This document shows, piece after piece, positions 55,098-64,000 of a stretch of DNA of 64,000 bases (position 1 is the first letter of the stretch; each line of letters opens with the position of its first letter). The DNA is from Glebionis coronaria (lineage: Eukaryota > Streptophyta > Magnoliopsida > Asterales > Asteraceae). The notes under the pieces were generated by a model that saw only the letters and a program-made list of their open reading frames with translations, did no database searches and was not told where the DNA came from. The DNA lies in contig CM046881.1 in assembly GCA_025667525.1 (NCBI GenBank), positions 499,989,627 to 500,053,626 of the forward strand, given 5' to 3'. Made by a program: the position numbers and the translations under genes.

Positions 55098-58000
55098 TGT
55101 GACAATTCGTCAATTTACGATTGATATTTTATTCTCAAATATTTATTTGAAAACATTATTTTAATGTTACAATATGAACTCACATACTTTTGGGAAGAAA
55201 TTTAGATTTACGTCTTGAAGTAGCATCAACTACGTCTAAACCGGAGGATTCAACGTTACGTGCTTACGTTTACATACGCCGTCTTTGGTGACAGTCCGAC
55301 ATTTCAGAAAATAAATTTGTCTGTGAATATTATTTTGGAGTTTTAAATTTGTGTTAGTTCATAAACTCACAAATTTACGAGAAGAGATTAGGACTTACGA
55401 TTTTATTTTAACGTCCTTTACGACTAAACCGGAAACCTTAGGATTACGTATTTACGTTTTAGAACTCCGTTTTTGATGAGACAATTTTTATTAGATTCGT
55501 TTTGTGACGTTGATTCATAATTTATAAAAACGTTTTTCGTAAAACGACCCGAGGGCACGCAAATCGAGGAAACTAGAATCGAGGAATACCCGTAAATTAG
55601 TGGGATGAGACAAGTTTACACTTGCCCCACCCCACTAACATGGGACGGCCAAACTAGGTACTCAACACATGAGGTGTCAAGTTTACAAGCAACTAGCAAC
55701 ACTTGTTGCTAAAGCTTACTTTGTAAGCTACATGTACATCAAAACCATGTAGCTAAACCACTTCCCACACACACACAACATGCAAACTACCATTTTCTTC
55801 CATCTCTCTCTCAAATGCCGTCCCACCCTACACATAAACACCCCATTTTGATCTTGATTTAACCATGAAATCCCATGTTATTCATATACATGTTGATGCC
55901 CTTTTGAAGCCCTATTGATTGGTGCAAGTTATAACATCCAAGGAGGAGTATTCATGGTGTCTTAGGGCTGATTTTCCACAAAGAACTCATGAAGCATGGT
56001 GGTCTTGAAGATGGTCATGGTTGTCCACAAGTTTCTCCATCAAAAACCATGTTCAAATCACAACCTACATCAACTTGGTGGTATAAAGATTGTCCTCCTC
56101 ATCTTCTTGTTATTTTGATTATGTAAACATGTATTTCATTTCTTATTGTATATGTATATGATGATTATATGATGATTATATGATGATAAAAAATTTATGT
56201 GGGGATTTGGTGTTGATAAACATGATTAAAAAGGTGAAAAACCATAAGAAACAAGGTTAAAATCATGCTTAATTTACATGATTGTATAAAACAGTAAAGA
56301 AACAGGTCATGGACTGATAAAATGATGAAGTAGAATGGATTTACAGTAAGATATATGTCTTGTACACATGTGAGAGTTGGCCATGCAATGGAATCAAAAT
56401 AATGAGTGAGATATGATCAAAACAAGTTTAAGATGCAAATCTGAGTTTACTGTTTTGGACGATTTTTAGAGAATACTTAGAAGATGATTCAACAGTAGCT
56501 GTAGAAGAGTTAAATGTAGCACATATCATGTAGTTTATGTGATAAAAATTTGAGCTTCTATCTCCATATAGAACTCAAGATATGGCAGTTTTGGTGAAAG
56601 TGAAGTTAAAAATCAGATTTTTAGAAATAATGTTTATTAATATTATATAAGCACTCACATTATAATGTATAAAATGTAAAAATATAAACCCACTAACTTA
56701 TAAAACTTATTTATATAAATATATAAAAGGTTAATTAAATAGGTAAATTATATAAATGGTGGTGAAATAATATTTATAAGTAATAAAAACTATAAACTTG
56801 ATTTTTACGACTTTTTCGGCTATCGCCGTAAAATTAACGTTTTTCGCCAAATAAAACTTAGACGACCAAACCCGTCTAATGTAAAGTTTATAAAAGTCAT
56901 ATACTGATATATAGATAACTAATACAAGTAAAAACCGATAAAACCCGAACTATAGGGCATACGGACATTAACGAGCTAAGTAAACATATTGGACTAATAC
57001 TTGGGCTAATAATTGGACTACATAAGATAAACACTCATAAAAAGAACTTATTGGGCTTAACCCATTTAGGCCCAACTTGTAAAGTGTAGATACTGATAAT
57101 GCAATTATAACAAGGATTAATACAAGTTAAGAACTTATAATAGGCTTATTGGACCTAAAACACGTAAATAGGTAAAACTAGAAAACTAGTATAAAAGTTA
57201 TCGACACATAACACAAAAATGAGTAGATGAGAATACGTAAACCCACTTGATCATCATATATATATATATAATCATCATATGTATACATAATTGTTATTTT
57301 TATAAAGTCATTGGACATGAGTCTAAGACGAGTATTATTTGTCTAGGTTTCCGTGATTGAAGCACGTACCGTACGTCCGAATTGACGATAACCCGCCTTC
57401 CCACATCAACGTGAGTTCATAGCCTCGCACTCTTTTAAATGTTTTTATAAATGTTTTATAAACCAGCGAGGGAGATTACATGTTAGTTTTTATAAAATAG
57501 GACACCATTTGTCCCGATTGTTTGTTTATTGATTTGGACCCGAATGATTGAATGACCCGATTGTATGACCCGATAAAAGATTAATGGACCCGATAGATGA
57601 AATAAAATGGATTATTAAAGTTACGTTATGTCACTAAAAGTCCCATTAGCATGAATTGTGAACTACCGGGATTTGGTAGACGCTTATGCATTTAATAGTA
57701 CTATTTGGGGACGATCACCCCAGTTCGCGCCTTGACGGTTGATCCCCGTCGTGCCACATTGATTGGTAAGAGAATTTATGTATGAGAAGATTTCCATAGC
57801 GTGACCTTTGTGACGACACGCTACTTTAGATGGGCAAATTGAGGATCGGGTTAGCTACCCGTTGTTGGTTTAGTAAGGTAACAATGTCATGCGGCTTATA
57901 ATAATCCAAAACTAACGAAATACTACTAGACGCTCCGAATTACGATGTATTGCCTGACTAGCAATACTGGGTCATACTATTGATATTATGTTTGTGTTTT

Positions 58001-58667
58001 GGTTTTCATAACCATATTCATATAACGGTTTTTATTTTCATACAACGTCGTAAGACGTATTGTATGACGTTTTTACGACATTGGCTCGTATAATGATTTT
58101 TAAGGCTTTTTGTAACCATATTCATATAACGGTTTTATTTAATCTATACGACGTTGCAAAACGTATTGTATGGTGTTTTTAACGACAATGATTCGTATAA
58201 TGATTTTCAAGGCAAATGCCTATATTATGATGTTCGATAAAGATTTGTATAAAATGACTTTGGCTATTTTATGGCCTATTAAAATGATTTGTACAAAATG
58301 ATTTTCGGTAATAATTTTATACCGATATTATATTGATGGTTTATTAAACTCTATGAATTCACTCGGCGTTATCGCTGACCTTTTCTTTTAACATGTTTTA
58401 TCTCAGGTACTTGAAGGTAATTCTCGGGAAGACGACAAGAATTCATGGCCCGCACTTAAACAATATTTTCCATTCAAAATGCTTTGTAAAACTTTGTATG
58501 AAATATAATGACTTGGGACCGATGTAACTTTGATATTTATGAATGGAAATGATTTATTATTAAACGACCCGATTTTTATGTGTTGTCTATGATGTGAGTA
58601 ATGTGCTATCCCGTAACACCAACGAGTCTTCCGCTGTATTGAGTTGTATAAATTTGGGGGTGTTACA
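55098..58667 (+). repeat. Element G: solo LTR of a Ty3/gypsy family
   Basis: The 3570-bp block starts TGTGACAATTCGTC, ends GGGGGTGTTACA, and is flanked by TTTAT (55093-55097 and 58668-58672). It has no gag or pol. Its last 127 bp recur at 59431-59557, where a primer site and decayed pol follow, which proves that it is an LTR. TGTTACA/TGTAACACCC termini are common in Tekay-type chromoviruses, my best guess for the family. Unequal recombination between two LTRs would leave such a solo copy. The block 57230-57300 is AT-rich with (TA)n; no coding region is seen. Confidence 0.85.
58009..58213 (+). repeat. 104-bp tandem duplication in solo LTR G
   Basis: TAACCATATTCATATAACGG starts at 58009 and again at 58113. 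Each is followed by TACGACGT(C/T)GNAA(G/A)ACGTATTGTAT and CTCGTATAATGATTTT-like sequence. Confidence 0.85.
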
Positions 58668-59024
58668 TTTATATTGTGAATGAATGATATGAATAAAACC
58701 TAATACCCTTGGTTCCTTTTATAGTGTAAGGAATGGGGTTTACAAGAGATAAGAATGAATAAACATAAATATCTTTTTTTAAATAACTAATACAGAATAT
58801 ATTCTGCATACTTATCCGAAATAAAAGCTTCCAACAATACTTATCAATGTTGACTTCTGTCAATGCTTGGATTACACTTGACAATGCTTGGTTGTTGACT
58901 TCTGTCAATGCTTGAATTACTCTTGACAATGCTTGGATTACACTTGTCAATGCTTAGACAAATGCCTTCATGTTCTCTTCGTTTTTGAGTTTCTGCCACA
59001 TCAACTTTTTGACCCAACAAAAAT

Positions 59025-59430
59025 GCTACCAAATTAGAATAAAATGTCAAAGCCATTTTATTCGTGTCTTATTATGTTGCTTCATTCGAAGACGGTGGCG
59101 TTGCGGTGTACCTGTTGAAGTCGTCCTCACATACGTATTCCTTCTGCTTCAAATATTTCAACAAATTCAAGAAAGTCTGACCTAAAAGTCTTCTACTGTA
59201 TCGACTCTGAAACTTTCAAGAATTCAACAAAGGATAAGTGTGTGGGGCATGAAGTCAAGAAGAGGAGAACATCACAAGCAGATAAAGATTGCACGTGAAA
59301 GGCCAAAAGAACATGTTCCAAGCAAAAGCCTGATATTATTCAACACATATTCACAAAAAGAAGAAAAGTTAAAGAAATAAAGAGAAAGTGGACTATGAGC
59401 TCAAGAACAAGATCTAACATTCTAGATTAG
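59025..59430. other. Unassigned 406 bp between F and H
   Basis: I see no gene. It should continue the sequence that F interrupted at 31275, probably the 3' flank or LTR of B. The right limit is where the G-family LTR fragment begins. Confidence 0.4.
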
Positions 59431-59557
59431 GAATTGAAATGATTTATTATTAAACGACGCGATTTTTATGTGTTGTCTATGATGTGAGTAATGTGCTATC
59501 CCGTAACACCAACGAGTCTTCCGCTGTATTGAGTTGTATAAATTTGGGGGTGTTATA
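59431..59557 (+). repeat. Element H LTR, last 127 bp
   Basis: It is nearly identical to 58541-58667 of G (one C/G change in AAACGAC(C/G)CG and TGTTACA changed to TGTTATA at the end). The left limit at 59431 is a truncation, because the rest of the 3.57-kb LTR is missing. Confidence 0.92.
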
Positions 59558-59560
59558 GTT

Positions 59561-59572
59561 TGGTACTAGAGC
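59561..59572 (+). promoter_or_regulatory. Element H primer binding site (tRNA-iMet like)
   Basis: TGGTACTAGAGC follows the LTR end by three bases. It differs from TGGTATCAGAGC by a swapped CT/TC. It confirms that the LTR fragment is the 5' LTR of H and that G-family LTRs read on the plus strand. Confidence 0.75.
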
Positions 59573-61959
59573 TCTCGTTATAAGGAACGAAAGATTTTTT
59601 AAACCAAGGTTTGAATAAAACATTTCAAAATCTTTTAACTATAAAGATTTTTCTAAAAATGTCTAAAAATCTTTTGACTATAACGGTGCCGAAGAATTCT
59701 CGAGTTACCGACAAGGCCAAGACTGAGAAGTGTTATTTTAATATATATATAACTTGGATTATATATATATATGTGATGTAATTTTATTACATGATTGTTT
59801 GATGATTATTTTGATATTTATACGAGGTATTTATACGACGTAGATTGTCACAATGTACCCTAAATCCCCAAGTAAATTAATCGAAGCTATTCTCGTAGGA
59901 ATTCTAGCTATCCTAGATCTAAACCAAGTTGTGGATATTTATGATCCCAACAAATGGTTGATATTCGTAAAAATGTAGATATTAGTTGATTGTGATATTG
60001 AAAAAGAATTGGTGAGATTAAATCTGATATCGATGGCATGACGATCTTTCCTTATAGAGTGGAGTTTGACAAAACATTATCACCTGGAAAGATGTCATCT
60101 GATTCGTTGTCATCCAATTCTTAAATTTGAAATCGAAAGGGTGAATGATGCACTTGAGGCTGTCATTGGAACTAGTACCCAAAAGCCTCATGCCACTAAT
60201 ACCTTTCCGAGAAGTCTAATTGACTGATCAAGTCATTTCATATTAATGACTCATTTGATAATTGTTGTTGTAAGAGCTAATAGGATTAGAAATTAAGTGT
60301 TGATTCATATTGAGATTGTATTGCCTTTACAAGGCCGAAGAATAAGATTAAAAGTATTGAAGAATGAAGTAGGATATCGCATTGAGTATAAAATTTGTTA
60401 TAACTTGAATAAAGTGAAACTTAACCTGTATGGAATATGAGATTGTTAAGAGGAAGTCGTTAAGTTTTGTGATTGAATTATAAGGTTTTAATTGATTGTT
60501 GATTCGTGATAAGTGTTGTTCCTAGGCCATTGTCCACTAACGAGGATGCCCAGTGTCCAAGAAATAAATTGAAGAAATCTTCTTCTGAATTGGGACCGAT
60601 AGATCTTCCGGGACAGGCAGGACACCTAACGACTCTTGTAGATTAGTATTCATTGAGGTATCTTTTAAAATAATCCCTAACTTAACTGAGACATCAGTTG
60701 GTAGGATGAGATATTGGAATTGTATGACATAGTGACACATAATGTGTTACGGTACAATTTGACTTGTTTGTGATTAATGAAAAGACTACCTTTGTATGCT
60801 AAATTCTACATGTATCGAGGTTATCTATCTTTTATTGCTTCATCCTAATGTTCGCATTAGTGATGCAACCATTGAACAAGTACTCATCTCAAATTGAGTT
60901 ACATTGTGGATTATTCTTTTTGAGTGCCATCGAGATCATGAACCTCATGATTATTTGGCTAAAGCTCATTTCCTATTATATCGTAGTTAAGTTCTTGGTG
61001 AACAACTCTTCATCACTCCTTTGCAGATCACTCATTGTTTTTATAAAGTTAAAACGATATCCTTTGAGAAAATTTAATTTACATCACAATAAGGATTATT
61101 CAAAGTGATATTTATAAGTGATTGATATCAAAATGAAGTTGTTTATGAAACGCTTTGGAAAACTTAATTGTTTTCATAACAAAGAAAATCTTTGTAAATT
61201 ATTTTTGATTCTTATTTAAGAATTAAGCATGAAAATGTTTTTATTATAAACATGATGATAAAATTTTGACGAACTGAGTATTGCATCGTTAATCTTGAAA
61301 TTGTATATAGTTGCGCGCCTACATACAATTTGGAATGGACTATGCAAGACTGATTAGTAGTCACCATAAAACTAATGAATAAACACTACATTTTCTTTGA
61401 AGATTGTGAAATATTAAATTTTATGAGATCTGCAAGAAGTGAAAAATAAGGACATAATGTTAGGGACACCTACATATGTGCCTGTAGCATCTATTCTTCT
61501 GATTCGAAATTACTCATCTGTGGAAATTGTCTTATTTGAAAATTGACAATTCTTTCTTGTCCAATTCTCCCGTAGTGAGATTCTTAGGAAAAGTATCTGA
61601 TTACCGAGTGTTGATACCCGACTGGATGTATTGACATTCTTATCATTTCTTATGATTTGATTTCATTTGAATGACCTAGGTAACGATCCGAGGAGCTTTC
61701 GAATGCGTACTCAAATTATGAAAACATGGGATATATTCATATTCGTTAAATGTTTTCGCCTGTATATGATTTGAAATTCTTTTGCATAGATTATGCGTTG
61801 ACCTTACTCTTTAGATGATAGTTGTGTTCTCATATATCCTTGAATTTGTGAAGGATTATGAGTTATTATCAGTCTTTTGAGAAGTTCACATCTTATCGAT
61901 GGCAATGAAACTGGAAAGTTGATAGTGCCAGTAGAATTGATTGATTGATTATGACATGA

Positions 61960-62040
61960 CAACATTGTCTTAATTGATGGGAACTCGAGTAGAATTCCCC
62001 TAAAAGATAAGATGTTGATTATCAAAAGTGATCTAAATAA
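61960..62040 (+). pseudogene. Possible protease-RT linker trace of element H
   Basis: A short stretch reads NIVLIDGNSSRIPLKDKMLIIKSD. It resembles the segment between protease and RT in plant chromoviruses, where a phrase like RIPL is followed by a strand such as L-x-I-x-G-D. It is in the right place, 150-200 bp before the RT trace, but is too short to be sure. Confidence 0.35.
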
Positions 62041-62189
62041 TTCTTGATGGATGATTTTATCCTGCATTTAGACTTAAAAGTAGACCGTGAATGGTTATGA
62101 ACTAGTTATAGATATTGTAATCTAGAAGAACCTAATATGAATTTATTAAAAGATGTTTTCGTTATCTGAAACTTTAGTAAGTATTTGTT

Positions 62190-62712
62190 GATGAATTACC
62201 TAGACTTTTGCCATTAAGGCAAGTTGAAATTGGTATTGATTATATTTCCGGTACTGCACTTGTGGCTTGTGCACTGTACGTGAGCACCATCTAAATTAAA
62301 GGAATCACCGTACAACCGAGAGAGTTGTCGGAGAAAGATTTTATTATACCAAGTCTGTCATCCTGAAGAGCTATGGTGTTATCATTCCTTATATTTATAG
62401 ATTACTGTGAATTGAGTAAATTGACAATCGAAAACGAAATCATAACTCGAAATGGAAGATTTGTTCGATCATTTACAAGGTTCTAGCAATTTGATCCATG
62501 GCATGGTTATCATCAACTTCGCATCTGCGGAAAAGATTATCTATTCCAATCACTACATCCAGTACTTGTGATGAACATTATGAGTTTCACGTGATGTCGT
62601 TTGGATTGACCAATGCACACGTAGCATTTATAAATTGGTGAATCACGTGTGTAGGCTGTAATTCGATAAATTCATGCTTGTGATCATTAAAGACCATTTG
62701 TTTGTTTATAAG
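62190..62712 (+). pseudogene. Element H reverse transcriptase remnant
   Basis: Across several frames one reads DELPRLLPLRQVEIGIDYISGTALVACALYVS (62190-62285), RELSEKDFIIPS (62320-62360), YCELSKLTIEN (about 62403-62435), HGYHQLRI (about 62508-62530), HYEFHVMSFGLTNAHVAFINW (62576-62640) and FDKFMLVIIKDHLFVYKNKNE (62657-62712). The order and spacing are those of a Ty3/gypsy RT N-terminal half, ending at the place of the YVDD box, which here is VIIKD, so both catalytic aspartates of that box are changed or lost. Many stops and shifts mark it as old. Confidence 0.8.
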
Positions 62713-63068
62713 AATAAAAATGAGTTGATAATTATTTATAGACTGCCTTAAATTGGCCGAACAATGAAAACATGTACCTTAAATATTTAACATAAGACTT
62801 AAGACTTAATTCTTTACATGATTTAACCGTGTGATTAATAGATAATGGAAGCTATATTGACTTTTCAAAGATTAGAACCATTAACGCTTAGGGATTAAAA
62901 ACTTAATCCTTTACATAAAATGACCGTTGGATTAATAATGGTAAGATGTATGCATATAGACTCTTCAAAAATTAAGAGCCCTTTTAAGACTTTGGATTTT
63001 ACCAAAAAGAAAATGCAAATATGTTTTGACAAATGTTTTAACAAAGGATTTTTAAGGGATTATTCCCT

Positions 63069-63121
63069 TATACACCAATCATTTAACTAAACTTCTGTTT
63101 AGGGGTAAATGATTGTGTATA
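63069..63121. repeat. Imperfect inverted repeat (hairpin)
   Basis: TATACACCAATCATTTAACT at 63069 pairs with AAATGATTGTGTATA ending at 63121, with a TTCT loop at 63093-63096 and a few mismatches. No known terminator or structured RNA is implied. Confidence 0.6.
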
Positions 63122-64000
63122 CCTCAAGACAACTTAAGAAGGATTGAGGAAATAATTTAAACCATGACTTGAAATTTGAAACGATACATTTTGCTTTTCG
63201 AACTAAGAAAACTTTGACCAAAGTATAAACAAAGGTTTTTCGAACATTTACGAATCTTATTAATTATTTTTGATAAATCAACGAAAATCTTGTTAATTAA
63301 ACTCAATTTATTTTGAACATTTTATATAATTGGTCGACTAAGAAATTTAAAACTTTTACGTTTACGCTTCATAAATATTAAATAATAATTATTTAATTAA
63401 TTATAATAATTATCGACGCTTTAGACGACGGATTGAGTAAAACGGATAAAAATGATAGTAAAGACGAAACTAAAACATAGAAGATATGAAGAAAGAATTT
63501 TGAATAAATACGGTTGTGATATTTATTTCATCAGGAAGGTGAACGTAATTACTGACGCATAATATAGAAAGAATATTTGAGTGAATTGTGGACATGATAA
63601 TTACATCATCATGAGAAGTGAATATAGATACTGACATATTATATAAAAAGGATAAAGAACCAGATTGGATATATTTCTTAATAATGAACGTGCAAAATAA
63701 TTTGCCGAATAATAATAAAATAAACGATGTAAAAAAAAGGATAATATAGATAATAAAAGTGGTTCGCTGCTAATATGAACCATTAGAATTGAGAATCCGA
63801 TAGCGTTAAATGTTTTAAAGGCCACTTGTGGTTGTCTAAATATGGAGGATTGTGAGATATAGTTATGTTGGAATTTGTAAGTATAAGTATTCTATTTATG
63901 TCATTTATGACTAAAAGTATCTTTGTCTGAAGAAGTTGTAATAACGGCAATTATGAAGGCAGACATCGCCTCATACATTAGTAAACGTCTAGCTATTGCA

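Larger units (their letters stand above)
31276..59019 (-). mobile_element. Element F/D: copia LTR pair with minus-strand signals enclosing a plus-strand gag-pol block
   Basis: Two LTRs of exactly 570 bp each (the right one after removing G and one copy of its target duplication) bound this element. Flanking 5-mers AAAGT (31271-31275) and AAAAT (59020-59024) differ by one transition and look like a target duplication. A perfect tRNA-iMet primer site abuts the right LTR on the minus strand and a polypurine tract abuts the left LTR on the minus strand, so the element is minus-oriented. Yet gag, protease, integrase, RT, RNase H and ORF3 all read on the plus strand. An internal inversion, or capture of an antisense copy, must be assumed. 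E and G are later insertions inside it. Confidence 0.85.
54875..59019 (-). repeat. Element F right LTR (its 5' LTR), split by solo LTR G
   Basis: Bases 54875-55097 and 58668-59019 together make the same 570-bp LTR as 31276-31845, after allowing for one duplicated TTTAT. The right end is ...GACCCAACA at 59011-59019. Confidence 0.92.
59431..64000 (+). mobile_element. Element H: strongly decayed Ty3/gypsy retrotransposon, 5' truncated, continues off-window
   Basis: It starts inside an LTR of the G family (59431-59557), followed by an iMet-like primer site and an internal region with scattered traces of pol. RT traces are convincing at 62190-62712. Gag and protease are too decayed to place, apart from a possible protease trace near 61960-62040. 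From 62713 to 64000 I see no readable RNase H or integrase, only AT-rich DNA with a degenerate direct repeat (62800-62885 and 62893-62975) and a hairpin. Confidence 0.75.

Noticed and set aside
60537..61108. Host genes in 59600-62100
   Set aside because: Short open frames on both strands without recognisable domains, lying between the primer site and RT of H; best explained as decayed gag-protease DNA.

Overview
The window is plant repeat DNA with no recognisable host gene. It is a stack of nested LTR retrotransposons, AT-rich and mostly decayed, as in the intergenic space of a large plant genome. The style of the Ty1/copia elements (a long extra ORF after pol, tRNA-iMet primer sites) and of the Athila-type Ty3/gypsy elements best fits a eudicot. 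From memory the closest resemblance is to daisy-family genomes (Anthemideae such as Tanacetum, Artemisia or Chrysanthemum). That is an inference from remembered protein style, not from a search.

Layout. (A) 1-7643: an Athila-like element whose left LTR is cut by the window edge. It keeps a full gag-protease frame but has no reverse transcriptase, RNase H or integrase. (B) 7644-31275: a degenerate plus-strand copia element with gag, integrase, RT and RNase H, a long pol-to-ORF3 spacer, and a third ORF after pol. (C) 22788-28638: a minus-strand copia inserted in ORF3 of B, truncated inside RT, with a patchwork junction. (F/D) 31276-59019: a pair of 570-bp LTRs with near-matching 5-bp target duplications. 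Their primer site and polypurine tract lie on the minus strand, while the whole gag-pol-ORF3 block between them (called D) reads on the plus strand. (E) 37235-47982: an Athila element inserted inside the RT gene of D, with a perfect GTCCA duplication. (G) 55098-58667: a 3.57-kb solo LTR inserted in the right LTR of F, with a TTTAT duplication. (H) 59431-64000: a decayed Ty3/gypsy element that starts with the last 127 bp of the same LTR family as G.

Relative ages agree with the nesting. By hand count the LTRs of E differ at about 35 sites in 1470 bp, and those of F at about 28 in 570 bp, so the nested E is the younger. E is interrupted by six nonsense codons in one otherwise open frame and no frameshift; several look like C-to-T or G-to-A changes. 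B, D and H carry many frameshifts as well.

Points that stand out: the inverted polarity of D relative to its LTRs; polypurine-tract-like modules repeated three or four times in the 3' regions of A, E, B and F; a private short word scattered through leader, linkers and 3' region of each copia element; matching TTCCG-word arrays inside the LTRs of A and E; a related third ORF in B and D; and a copy of A in which pol is replaced by a very acidic tail.
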